Of a stretch of 40,808 bases of DNA, positions 18,752-26,624 are shown piece after piece. Position 1 is the stretch's first letter. Each line of letters begins with the position of its first letter. The stretch is from positions 1 to 40,808 of the forward strand of contig JAFTOI010000023.1 of NCBI GenBank assembly GCA_017463865.1, written 5' to 3'. Below the pieces are notes generated by a model. It saw only the letters and a program-made list of their open reading frames with translations, had not been told where the DNA came from and searched no databases. Origin of the DNA: Clostridia bacterium (GTDB lineage: Bacteria; Bacillota; Clostridia; Oscillospirales; CAG-272). The translations under genes and the position numbers were made by a program.

Positions 18752-19340
18752 GGACGAATGGACAATAAATAACTTCGAATGGAAATTATATTTGCTAAGT
18801 AAATTGCATCGAAGAAAAATCGTGGAGACATGCCATGCAAATTGGCCGATAAATTTCTACTATGAATTTAGGCATTCTTTAGTTTTCCGGTTGTGAGACA
18901 CAGATAAAAAGCGTCCATCAATCTGCAGCTTGATGGACGCTCGGGGACAAAAAGGATATTTTCAACAGGTGACTTGTTTAGAAATGGAGAGGGTAATTTT
19001 CTTTCGCTGCGAATTTAGCCCCACAACACTATATAACTGATTTACCAATTGAGAAAACAAGTCGCTTTGGGTTCGGGATTTAAGTGGAGCGACCACTATC
19101 ATTTTCACAAACCGGCGCCGGTAGAGGCAGTGGCTGATAGCGGAAATGAGAGAGAAAACGATATTCGAAGGGATGCCGTGAAAAACAGAGACCGCGTAGG
19201 CTTTTTAACAACATTGAGGATGTTCGCAACATTTGCCATGAGAAGAATCTTCCTTTTATGGTCATCATTTTGCTGGTTGAGCATAGCACCTATGCTTGTA
19301 TGCGAGGATGTGTATGCTTCCCAAAACGTAGTATCTCAGT
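18752..19340. other. AT-rich stretch without a convincing gene
   Basis: About 590 bases, richer in A and T than the cargo on both sides. It holds a 48-codon plus-strand frame (18750-18896) without a ribosome binding site, a minus-strand terminator (18905-18941), and the non-conserved first part of a degraded regulator gene. A second short frame at 19150-19353 reads FNNIEDVRNICHEKNLPF, which looks protein-like but is broken. I see this as a junction of decayed genes. Confidence 0.5.
18905..18941 (-). terminator. Rho-independent terminator, minus strand
   Basis: Perfect 12-bp stem AGCGTCCATCAA/TTGATGGACGCT (18910-18921 with 18930-18941) followed, reading leftward, by five T. No intact minus-strand gene now feeds it, so it may be left from a lost gene. 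Confidence 0.7.
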
Positions 19341-19636
19341 TGTATACGCATGAACTGATCGAGGTATGTATGAACGTGTCTGGTTCGGGAATACATCGAG
19401 TACTCGATCAGGAAATTCACTGCAAAGCGGGAGCCATGCACATTATTTTACCTAACACCTCACACGGATATTTTCTTGCCAACGAAGGAGATACGCTAAT
19501 CGCAAAACAAGTATTCTTCGCTGTTTCCGATTGGTTTGACGAGCAGATCGCCGCGCAAAACGGAACACGTTTTTGTCACGGTATTTTTCGTGATCATGCG
19601 GTAATCGCTTGTACTACACTCAACAGTTCTGCATAG
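19049..19636 (+). pseudogene. Remnant of an AraC-type regulator (cupin sensor part only)
   Basis: The last ~100 residues of this frame (LYTHELIEVCMNVSGSGIHR, CKAGAMHIILPNTSHGYF, then FAVSDWFDEQIAAQNGTRFC) match the N-terminal cupin sensor of AraC regulators. The part before it is not conserved and the DNA-binding helix-turn-helix that should follow is absent, because the frame ends at 19636 against a minus-strand lipoprotein start. So the gene is broken on both sides. It may once have regulated the neighbouring carbohydrate genes. Confidence 0.6.
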
Positions 19637-19713
19637 TCTGCGTCACTGCCGCAAGCCGTACACAGCTGCAAGGCGACTAGCAAGGCGATAAAAAGGGTAC
19701 GCTTCTTGTTCAT
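19594..19713 (-). pseudogene. N-terminal stub of a lipoprotein
   Basis: 39 codons from ATG at 19713 with GGAGGT eight bases upstream. The peptide is a lipoprotein signal sequence (MNKKRTLFIALLVALQLCTAC, stated in two parts: basic start MNKKR, hydrophobic core, lipobox CTAC with Cys at 21) followed by GSDADYAELLSVVQ and a stop. Such a start usually belongs to a solute-binding protein several hundred residues long. The body is missing, and the stub runs into the AraC remnant on the other strand. An operator-like TTGTATGACAA lies 25 bases upstream. Confidence 0.55.
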
Positions 19714-19737
19714 GGTGAACCTCCATTAAAATTAAAT

Positions 19738-19748
19738 TTGTATGACAA
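19738..19748. promoter_or_regulatory. Operator-like palindrome TTGTATGACAA, copy 1
   Basis: TTGT-ATG-ACAA dyad matching the TnGTnnnACnA pattern of GntR-family operators. It lies upstream of the lipoprotein stub; an identical core is at 19900-19910. Confidence 0.5.
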
Positions 19749-19870
19749 CGCGGCTGCGATGTTAATGTCATTATATCAGAAAAGTTGTCGTTTTTCGATA
19801 AGAATTTCGGTGCTTTGTCTGATTTTTTTACCTGGGCTATGAGAGATATATACTAAATTTTATTTGTATC

Positions 19871-19898
19871 TTGACAAATCCACGGGGTGTGCTATAAT
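19871..19898 (+). promoter_or_regulatory. Promoter of the sialidase-like gene
   Basis: TTGACA (19871-19876), 16-base spacer, TATAAT (19893-19898) with an extended -10 TG. Very similar to the promoter at 12631-12659. Confidence 0.85.
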
Positions 19899-19914
19899 TT
19901 TGTATGACAAAATT
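19896..19914. promoter_or_regulatory. Perfect operator AATTTTGT-ATG-ACAAAATT overlapping the -10 box
   Basis: Eight-base arms with a three-base centre, overlapping the end of the -10 box and the start point, a classic repressor position. Core identical to the site at 19738. The pattern fits a GntR-family repressor; none is encoded in the window. Confidence 0.65.
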
Positions 19915-19935
19915 ACGTTTGGAGGATCAAATCCG

Positions 19936-21306
19936 ATGAAACCATCCATCAGTTGGAGCTACACCCACTACCGCCCCCTGCATCAGACAGAGCGTATCGA
20001 GGCGCCCTATATCTGCCGTATCGCCCCCTCGGCGACCGGATTTTCGTTTGATTATATAGATGGAAAAGAAAAAAATGCCGCACACCGCCTGATTTGGCGG
20101 CTGCGTGACAGTGAGGAAACACATGTTTTGCCGCTGGATAGCTTCTCCGGTGCTGTCGACGGCCTTGCGCCTGACACCGACTACGCCTTCCGCGTCGAGC
20201 GCGGCGATGGTGTTTCCTCGACCGAACGTTTCGTTCGCACCGGCGAGGTGCCCGGAATTGTTGTGAACTATCTGCACCCCGATGATCCGGAGTATGCCTT
20301 CTCGGGCCGCTACCTCTGCTCGCCGTCGATCATCCGCCTGCCCGACGGTAGTCTGCTGGCGTCGATGGATGTCTACGCCGCCGGCGCGCCGCAGAATTTG
20401 ACGTTGATCTATGTCTCACGCGACGATGGACGCACCTGGTCGCATTTGACCGAGCTTTTCCCCTGCTTCTGGGGGAAGATGTTCCTCTGCGGCGGCGCGC
20501 TGTACATGATTGGCTGCTCGACCGAGTACGGCGATCTGCTCATCGGCCGCTCGGATGACGGCGGTGCGAACTGGACGGTTCCGACCGTGCTCCTGCGCGG
20601 TGCCTGCCACTGCAAGGAGGTTGGCTGGCACCGCGCGCCCATGCCGGTGCTGATCAAGGATGGCCGCGTCATGACCGACGTGCAGTATGGCGCGTGGTCG
20701 GAGAAGGTCTTTTGCGACGCGGTGGTGTCGGCTCCGGTCGACAGCGATCTGCTTGATGCGTCAAACTGGGTCTGCACCGAGTTGTGGGATGCGCGTAAGC
20801 ACATCGCCCCGCTGCCCGAGCGCATCTGGGGCGGGATCGAGGGGAATGTGATCGCGGCTCCCCACGGCGGTGTGGTCGACTTCCTGCGCTTCGCCGACCG
20901 CACGGCGCTGATCCTGCGCTATGACCCGCACGACCCCGAGGCTTCGCTGACGTTTGACGAGGTCATCGACTTCCCGGCGACGGCGTCGAAGTGGGATGTG
21001 GTGTACGACGAGGTGAGCGGCAAATATGTCGCCATCGTCAGCTGGGCGCTGGACGAGCCGGTGACGAAGCGCAATCTGCTGTCGCTGATCTGCTCGGACG
21101 ACCTGCGGCGGTGGAAGCTCTGCCGGCATCTGATCGACCACCGCGATGTCGACCCGAAGCTGGTGGGGTTCCAGTACGTCGACTTCTTCATCGAAGGGGA
21201 GGATATCCTGTATCTTTCCCGCACGGCGGTTAACGGGGCGCACAGCTTTCATGATTCCAACTACACGACTTTCCATAAGATCGAGAACTTCCGAGCTCTG
21301 CTGTAA
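19936..21306 (+). CDS. BNR/sialidase-fold protein with N-terminal FN3-like domain
   Basis: 456 residues. The start at 19936 has GGAGG ten bases upstream. Residues about 25-105 look like a fibronectin III-type domain (AHRLIWRLRDSEETHVL, GLAPDTDYAFRVERGDG). The rest is a six-bladed propeller candidate with two Asp-boxes, SRDDGRTWS (about 160) and SDDGGANW (about 207), and propeller phrases SPSIIRLPDGSLLASMD. This suits an exo-glycosidase of the sialidase fold or a glycan phosphorylase-like protein. There is no signal peptide, so it would act on imported substrate. No catalytic Arg triad could be confirmed by eye. Confidence 0.75.
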   Translation: MKPSISWSYTHYRPLHQTERIEAPYICRIAPSATGFSFDYIDGKEKNAAHRLIWRLRDSEETHVLPLDSFSGAVDGLAPDTDYAFRVERGDGVSSTERFVRTGEVPGIVVNYLHPDDPEYAFSGRYLCSPSIIRLPDGSLLASMDVYAAGAPQNLTLIYVSRDDGRTWSHLTELFPCFWGKMFLCGGALYMIGCSTEYGDLLIGRSDDGGANWTVPTVLLRGACHCKEVGWHRAPMPVLIKDGRVMTDVQYGAWSEKVFCDAVVSAPVDSDLLDASNWVCTELWDARKHIAPLPERIWGGIEGNVIAAPHGGVVDFLRFADRTALILRYDPHDPEASLTFDEVIDFPATASKWDVVYDEVSGKYVAIVSWALDEPVTKRNLLSLICSDDLRRWKLCRHLIDHRDVDPKLVGFQYVDFFIEGEDILYLSRTAVNGAHSFHDSNYTTFHKIENFRALL

Positions 21307-21533
21307 GGAGGAGCATGGGCTGAACATCCCGCATAAAAAGCCGAATATGATAAAGAACACACTCCATTCAGCGCATCATGCATCGCACCGTCAACATCCT
21401 TCACCCTTGTGTACGATACCCATTTCTGAATATTCTCGCATTTTTGAAAAACGCATCCACAACGGACAATAGCGCCTCAAGGTGTTCTGCCTTGCTCTGC
21501 TGTTCTTCTTGGTGTACTTTCCGGGCATGACGA

Positions 21534-21569
21534 AACCTCCTGCTGTAGAATATTCTACAACAGGAGGTT
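21534..21569. repeat. 36-bp near-perfect palindrome
   Basis: AACCTCCTGCTGTAGAAT followed without loop by its complement (17 of 18 pairs). No T run follows on either strand, so it is not an ordinary terminator. Confidence 0.7.
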
Positions 21570-21583
21570 CTTGCATGTATCCG

Positions 21584-21691
21584 TCACACCTGCACCTGAT
21601 GTGTTACCCAGCCGGCTGCGGCATAGCCGGCAGAGCCGGGGAAGGCCTTGCGAGCCAGCATGGCGGCAGTTTTTTGTGAGAAAATAAACAT
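21584..21691 (-). CDS. Possible 35-residue small protein
   Basis: ATG at 21691 preceded by GGAGG nine bases away; peptide begins MFIFSQKTAAMLARKAF and contains GSAGYAAAGWV, moderately hydrophobic. The ribosome binding site is the main support. It may be a peptide or the start of a lost gene whose frame continues, with stops, through the palindrome. Confidence 0.35.
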   Translation of the reverse strand: MFIFSQKTAAMLARKAFPGSAGYAAAGWVTHQVQV

Positions 21692-21828
21692 AGCGTAGTT
21701 CCTCCGTGGACAGATGGCAGAGATGTGCAGCGATCGGTGCCGTTCATTTTGTGGAGAACACACCGGCGCATGATGTGTCCCTTTCGCGCTTTGACCGCTG
21801 CCCCGTATTCCGAGCCATCAACAGTATT

Positions 21829-22818
21829 TCATATTTGCGTCTCCCTGTCAGCCACTTTTTGAATCAAAAGAGCCGTTTCGGTGGAGCGCAGCAGGTTTTC
21901 GGTCACGGTGTGGCCGCCGTGTATTTCCCGGACAAATTCTGACAGATAATCCTTCTTGGATGCTTCGCCCTCTATTCTGATGGGGGTGGAAGCTCCCTCT
22001 TCATAGATCGTGACTGCAGGATCGGTATAATGAAAGGTCAAGAGCCCCCGCTCACACCAGATGCGGAACTCCCAATAGGTGGGCATGGAAAAGACCTGGG
22101 ACGGGGCGGAATAGGAAACGTCCGCCAACACACCCGCGTCGTTTTCCAGTCGTGCCATAAACATAGCCGAATCCTTAAAATCCCGATGACGGTCAGCATA
22201 GGCATTCCACACCCGTGCCGCGTCGGTCTTGACAAATTCCATTCCCGTCAGGATCCGCACCAGATCAATGCCGTGTATGGCAAGATCATTGATCGTGCCG
22301 CCGTGCATGCCCTTTTCAAAATACCAATCGGGGCGGTGAGCATAGTCGATGCAATGCTGACCGTTAAAGGCGATGCTGCGTACCTCACCCAGCCGTCTGC
22401 TATCCAGCACGCGCTTTGCGGTCAGGCTCTGAGGCAGATACCGCAGATCCAGCATACACGCAACCGTTAAGCTGTTTTGGGTACATAAGGCGCGGATTTT
22501 CTCCAACTGTGTAAGGCTTGTGCAGATGGGCTTGTCGGCGATCACGTGTTTCCCCGCCTCCAAGGCCTTGACGATCACCTCGCCCCGATCGCCGTAAGCG
22601 CTGCCTACTGCCACCGCGTCAATATCCGATGCAAGCCACTCCTCGTAGCTGTTTGGGGAAAATTTGACACCGAGCGCAGCTTCTGCCGCATTTCGCGCCT
22701 GCACATTTTCTTCGATACACCCCGCCGCCTCGGCAATTTCGGATGCCGCCACTTTTTTGTAAAGCGCGTAGATGTGCCCATGGCGAAAGCCGTTAAACAG
22801 AATTCTGCATTTTTTCAT
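21829..22818 (-). CDS. Gfo/Idh/MocA-family oxidoreductase 3
   Basis: 329 residues, NAD(P)-dependent sugar or cyclitol dehydrogenase family. The N-terminal Rossmann part has an atypical first motif (ILFNGFRHGHIYAL instead of GxGxxG), the family phrase EAGKHVIADKPICTSLTQ (EKP-like), and a C-terminal domain with HGGTINDLAIHGIDLVRIL, holding the usual catalytic-site His and Asp. It overlaps the NagB-like gene by four bases (ATGA) and is last in a four-gene operon. Confidence 0.9.
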   Translation of the reverse strand: MKKCRILFNGFRHGHIYALYKKVAASEIAEAAGCIEENVQARNAAEAALGVKFSPNSYEEWLASDIDAVAVGSAYGDRGEVIVKALEAGKHVIADKPICTSLTQLEKIRALCTQNSLTVACMLDLRYLPQSLTAKRVLDSRRLGEVRSIAFNGQHCIDYAHRPDWYFEKGMHGGTINDLAIHGIDLVRILTGMEFVKTDAARVWNAYADRHRDFKDSAMFMARLENDAGVLADVSYSAPSQVFSMPTYWEFRIWCERGLLTFHYTDPAVTIYEEGASTPIRIEGEASKKDYLSEFVREIHGGHTVTENLLRSTETALLIQKVADRETQI

Positions 22819-23579
22819 TCCAATACCCTCGCCGCGCTGTCTCTATCTAAAAACATCTTTGCGCATCCGTGCCGCCGGAGCGCTGTGGCGGGACAGCACT
22901 CGCCATATGCGCCCTTTAACATAGCCTCTACCGCCTTTGCCTTTGTGGCGGCGGGAACGGTGCAAATGATGGCCTCCGCCGACAGCAGTGCAGGTACGGT
23001 CAGCGTCAGGGCGTAACGCGGCACGCTTGCAAGATCGGGAAAGCATCCGTCGTGTACCTGCTGCATACGGCAAACCTCGTCCAGCGCCACACGTTTGATC
23101 AGTGCCTTGTCATGAAAATCCGCAACCGGCGGATCGTTAAAGGCAATGTGACCGTTCTCGCCGATGCCCATGCAGACCACATCGGGGGGATCGTGCTTCA
23201 GCAATGCCGTATAAGCGGCAATTGCCTCCTCTGCATCGGCTTTGGCGGGGATCAGATGAACCGAGGCAAAGGGTGCCTTGGAGAAGAGATGCTCGGTCAG
23301 ATATCTTGCAAAGGACTGTGCATCCTCCAGCCCAAGCCCCACATACTCGTCCATATGATAGGCGTGGATGCGGGAAAAATCAAGCTCCTCCGCGAGCAGT
23401 GCCTCCAGCATTTCGTTCTGTGACGGTGCCGCCGCGAAGACTACATTAGCACTGCCTTTCCGTTCGATCACCCGACGGATGGCACACGCCGCCTCTGCCG
23501 CCGCCGCGCGCCCCATTTCGGCACGGGTATCGTAAACATAGGTATCGAGATTTTCCGTTTTTATTCTTTTGATCTGCAT
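22815..23579 (-). CDS. Glucosamine-6-phosphate deaminase/isomerase-like protein (NagB family)
   Basis: 254 residues. Family motifs: AAPSQNEMLEALL (phosphate loop region), HAYHMDEYVGL (catalytic Asp) and MGIGENGHIAFNDPP (base-binding loop with His). It probably isomerises or deaminates an amino-sugar phosphate. Sequence departs enough from NagB that a related substrate is possible. Lies between two oxidoreductase genes, 12 bases after one and overlapping the other. Confidence 0.9.
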   Translation of the reverse strand: MQIKRIKTENLDTYVYDTRAEMGRAAAAEAACAIRRVIERKGSANVVFAAAPSQNEMLEALLAEELDFSRIHAYHMDEYVGLGLEDAQSFARYLTEHLFSKAPFASVHLIPAKADAEEAIAAYTALLKHDPPDVVCMGIGENGHIAFNDPPVADFHDKALIKRVALDEVCRMQQVHDGCFPDLASVPRYALTLTVPALLSAEAIICTVPAATKAKAVEAMLKGAYGECCPATALRRHGCAKMFLDRDSAARVLE

Positions 23580-23591
23580 GAAGGCCTCCTG

Positions 23592-24458
23592 TCAGAGTTT
23601 GATCTCGGGCACCGGTTCCCACTTCCCGCTTTCCAGCGAGCGCAGGATCGTGTTCATGAGAAAAACTGGCGCGATAAAGCTTTCGTAGCTTTTTTTCATC
23701 TCCCCGCCCCGCAGCAGGTCAAGCATATCGTTCATTTCATGACGGAAGCTGTCGGGGGTGAAGGTCAGCAGCTCGGAGCGGGCACTTTTGGTGCCGTATA
23801 CCGAGACGCTGTAATATCCGCTTTTTTCCACATAGGTGCCGGTCACGTTGTAATGCGCGTACCGCGCGGTAAAGGTGAGTGTGTCCTGCTGCCTGTCCGC
23901 AAATATTTCGATCACCTGCTCGCCGAAGATCGTCATCATCACCTCGATGAGGTGCTGGGCATAGAAGCAGAAGCCGCCGTAGGGGCTATCCATTTGGATC
24001 GGGCAGGCAAGGCTGCCGCCACGCAGCTCACCCAAGGCGTTGGTTCTGACTGCCTCGGCAAGAGAAAGTGTTTCCTCCAGCGCCGCACAGGTACTGCCGC
24101 CGCAAAGGCGGATGCCCTTTTCCTTTGCTGTCCGCATAAACTCGATTGCCTCGTCCTCGCGGCAGGTGATGGGCTTGTCGATAAACATGGGGATCCTGTC
24201 GTTCAAATAAGGCTTGGCGTATCGGTAATGGTTGTCTCCGTGACGGGCGGTAATCATCACCCCATCAAGCAGACCCTGCAGCTCACCGTAATCGGCCATG
24301 ATCGGCACGCCGAAGCTGTCGTGAAGCTTTTGCACAGCCTCCGGCTCGTTGCTGTATATGCCTGCGACCTCAATATCGGGGTAGTTCCCCTCGGAGATGA
24401 GCTTTAGAAAATTCTTTGCATGGGAATTTTCACATCCCAGTATGGCGATTTTATACAT
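23592..24458 (-). CDS. Gfo/Idh/MocA-family oxidoreductase 2
   Basis: 288 residues. The N-terminal cofactor domain starts IAILGCENSHAKNFLKLI and has PMFIDKPITCREDEAIEF, the EKP-type region; the C-terminal beta domain is shorter than usual. Members oxidise or reduce sugars, cyclitols or sugar acids with NAD(P). Twelve bases from the next gene, part of the four-gene operon. Confidence 0.9.
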   Translation of the reverse strand: MYKIAILGCENSHAKNFLKLISEGNYPDIEVAGIYSNEPEAVQKLHDSFGVPIMADYGELQGLLDGVMITARHGDNHYRYAKPYLNDRIPMFIDKPITCREDEAIEFMRTAKEKGIRLCGGSTCAALEETLSLAEAVRTNALGELRGGSLACPIQMDSPYGGFCFYAQHLIEVMMTIFGEQVIEIFADRQQDTLTFTARYAHYNVTGTYVEKSGYYSVSVYGTKSARSELLTFTPDSFRHEMNDMLDLLRGGEMKKSYESFIAPVFLMNTILRSLESGKWEPVPEIKL

Positions 24459-24469
24459 GCCGATACCTC

Positions 24470-25546
24470 TCAGTCAAATTTCACGGGCAGGGGATTTTGT
24501 GCATGGCAGGCTTCGATCACGGCAATGACCTGCGCCGCGTGCTCGGGCGTGATCGCAAGCGCTTGACCAAACATCACGGTGTGATAAAGCATCTGATAAA
24601 AATCCTTAACCGCAACATTGAAGGAGCTGCCCTTGATATCCCCCTCCTCCTCGGTAAAGGTCAGTTTTTCCGAGCAGTATACGGGCTTGCCGTCTGGCCC
24701 GGAAAGGGGTTCTCTTATCACCGGTCTTTCAGGATATGCCGAAAAATCCGCTACATATTTGAGTTTATACGACGAATTGGTTGCGAGAAGTGTTCCCTTT
24801 GATCCGTAGATTTTGAACACATAATCACCGGCAAAGGCGTCGGCGGAAATGACCTCGATGTCGACCACGGGCTTACCGGGGGCCGAAAGAATGATCTTTC
24901 CGTAATCGTCTCCGTCACCGCTGGTCAGTACCGTCCCCAGTGAGGAAAAGGCCACCTTAGTGTTCTGATCCCAGCCAAGCAGATCCAGCGCCTGACCGAT
25001 GGGGTGGGGCCCGGTATTGTAAACACCGCCCGCGCAGCAGCATTGCAGGGTCTGCCAGTCCCAACGTCTGGCAAATCCCGAATATTTCAGATTGATCTGC
25101 AAAACGTCCCCAAGTTTTCCGCCGGCAATGATCTCCTTGACCTTCAAAAAGGCAGGATTGTATAAGGATTGATGAAACGCCGTTACCACGACGCCATGCT
25201 TTTTTGCGGTCAGGATCAGATCCATACATTCATAATAGGAACGGGCAAAGGGCTTTTCGGAAAGCACGTTGAGGCCGTGCGTGAGGAGTTCCTTGGTGAT
25301 GGGGTAGTGCATTTGGGAATAGGAGGCATTCACCACGATGTCAATATCTTTTCTGTTGAACAGCTCCCTGTAATCGGCAACCGTTTCACAGCCGTATTCG
25401 ACAGCGGCGCACGCTCGACGTGCCTCATCGGTCTCTGCTACGCAAACCACCTCGCAAAAATCGTTATCTTCACTTCTCAAAAACTTTCCGTGAATATTTC
25501 TGCCGCTTCGGCCCTGACCGATTACGGCAACTCTCATTTTTTTCAT
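24470..25546 (-). CDS. Gfo/Idh/MocA-family oxidoreductase 1
   Basis: 358 residues. MRVAVIGQGRSGRNIHG gives a GxGxxG cofactor loop; NVLSEKPFARSYYE is the classic EKP motif; the C-terminal domain has YNTGPHPIGQALDLLG with the catalytic-type His and Asp. The start at 25546 is chosen for GGAGG nine bases upstream. First gene of the operon, divergent from the AraC regulator. Confidence 0.92.
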   Translation of the reverse strand: MKKMRVAVIGQGRSGRNIHGKFLRSEDNDFCEVVCVAETDEARRACAAVEYGCETVADYRELFNRKDIDIVVNASYSQMHYPITKELLTHGLNVLSEKPFARSYYECMDLILTAKKHGVVVTAFHQSLYNPAFLKVKEIIAGGKLGDVLQINLKYSGFARRWDWQTLQCCCAGGVYNTGPHPIGQALDLLGWDQNTKVAFSSLGTVLTSGDGDDYGKIILSAPGKPVVDIEVISADAFAGDYVFKIYGSKGTLLATNSSYKLKYVADFSAYPERPVIREPLSGPDGKPVYCSEKLTFTEEEGDIKGSSFNVAVKDFYQMLYHTVMFGQALAITPEHAAQVIAVIEACHAQNPLPVKFD

Positions 25547-25579
25547 TCGGTTCGCCCTCCTTTGAGTTTGGTGTGTTTT

Positions 25580-25608
25580 CATTATATCACAATAAAATAT
25601 GCATTGGA
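25580..25608 (-). promoter_or_regulatory. Promoter of the oxidoreductase operon
   Basis: On the minus strand TATAAT (25580-25585) with a 17-base spacer to a poor -35 (TTCCAA). A strong -10 with a weak -35 is usual for promoters driven by an AraC activator, and the divergent gene encodes one. Confidence 0.6.
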
Positions 25609-25677
25609 ATTGCGGATTTTATCTTTACTATTGTATTTTTTACTTTTATATGATAAACTAAAGGCGAGGTGAGCGTT

Positions 25678-26466
25678 ATGTTTGCGCAGCAAATTGGTGA
25701 AAGCATTCTGGAGGTGTCGCATAAGCGGATAGAGCGTCCTGACCGGAGCGTTTATTTCAACCACATCCACAATCATTGTGAGCTGCTTCTATTCATTCGG
25801 GGCGAGGCCGATTACAACATCGACGGTCAGATCTTCACCCCGTCCCCCTTTGACCTTCTTTTTATCCCGGCGGCGACCTATCATTATCTGATGCCCACTG
25901 CATCGGTTCCTTATGAAAACTACGTCATCGGGATATCCCCCGCCATTTTGCATGAAAAGCATTACCAAAAACTGTTCTCCCCTCCGTTGATGATCAATAT
26001 TAAGGAGGACGCAGAGATGAAGGCCTATTTCACACGGCTGGATCTTTACTACGAGCATTTTTCGGGGGAGGATTTTGCGAGCTGTGCGGAATCGCTGATC
26101 CGTGAGCTTATCACCTATTGCAGCTACTGTAAGGACAACCTGCATTCGGTCCGCAGCGGCAGCATTGCCTATATTGACGAGATCATCGGATATATTACCG
26201 AAAACATTGAAAAGCCCCTGGATGCGGACAGCATCGCCCACCATTTTCTGCTTTCCAAATCCTACATACAGAATCTGTTTTCGCAGAATATGCACATTGG
26301 TCTGAAAAAATATATTATGCAAAGAAAGATCTACGCCGCCCACGCAGATCTTGAACAGGGGATAAGCCCCTGCCAAGTCTGCGAAAAATATGCCTTTGGC
26401 GACTATTCCGTCTTTTATCGCCTTTATAAAAAAACCTTTTCAAGTTCCCCCGGGAGTAAAAAATAA
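25678..26466 (+). CDS. AraC-family regulator with cupin sensor
   Basis: 262 residues. N-terminal cupin (HIHNHCELLLFIRGEADY, FDLLFIPAATYHYL), linker, and C-terminal double helix-turn-helix (ENIEKPLDADSIAHHFLLSK then CEKYAFGDYSVFYRLYKKTF). Start at 25678 is preferred over the GTG at 25669 because GAGG sits eight bases upstream. Its divergent position suggests that it activates the oxidoreductase operon and the sugar isomerase gene that followed it before truncation. Confidence 0.92.
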   Translation: MFAQQIGESILEVSHKRIERPDRSVYFNHIHNHCELLLFIRGEADYNIDGQIFTPSPFDLLFIPAATYHYLMPTASVPYENYVIGISPAILHEKHYQKLFSPPLMINIKEDAEMKAYFTRLDLYYEHFSGEDFASCAESLIRELITYCSYCKDNLHSVRSGSIAYIDEIIGYITENIEKPLDADSIAHHFLLSKSYIQNLFSQNMHIGLKKYIMQRKIYAAHADLEQGISPCQVCEKYAFGDYSVFYRLYKKTFSSSPGSKK

Positions 26467-26486
26467 AAAGCAAAAGGTGAAACGAT

Positions 26487-26579
26487 ATGAAATTAGGATC
26501 CACAACGGGCCTGTTTGCGGCTTACGGTGAGCAGCGCGATAAAAAGATGAAAGAAATGGGCTTTGATTATATAGGGTAA
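26487..26579 (+). pseudogene. Sugar phosphate isomerase/epimerase, truncated after 30 codons
   Basis: ATG at 26487 with a good AAAGGTG site; the peptide MKLGSTTGLFAAYGEQ then KKMKEMGFDYIG is the N-terminal strand-helix-strand of an AP-endonuclease-2-type TIM barrel sugar isomerase. It stops at 26577-26579, about 75 bases from the right end of the element. It fits the operon logic of the AraC and oxidoreductase genes. The break marks the join between cargo and element end. Confidence 0.65.
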
Positions 26580-26624
26580 CACTAAATCTCTGGCAGACTT
26601 GACGCAAAAACAGTTTCCAGCGTT

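Larger units (their letters stand above)
21307..21828. other. Gap with small frames, a long palindrome and no clear gene
   Basis: The stretch holds a 36-bp near-perfect palindrome (21534-21569) and a 35-codon minus frame with a good ribosome binding site (21584-21691). A broken minus frame reads EHLEALLSVVDAFFKNARIF in one phase and KYTKKNSRARQNTLRRY in another. It separates the sialidase-like gene from the convergent oxidoreductase operon. Confidence 0.5.

Noticed and set aside
18750-18896. 48-codon plus-strand frame beginning MDEWTINNF
   Set aside because: No ribosome binding site and AT-driven composition; its start lies in a palindrome. Kept only as a note in the gap description.
19016-19053. 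tRNA-like stretch on the minus strand (CTCAATTGGTAAATCAG resembles a D-arm)
   Set aside because: No matching acceptor stem, anticodon stem or T-arm could be folded; similarity is limited to one arm.
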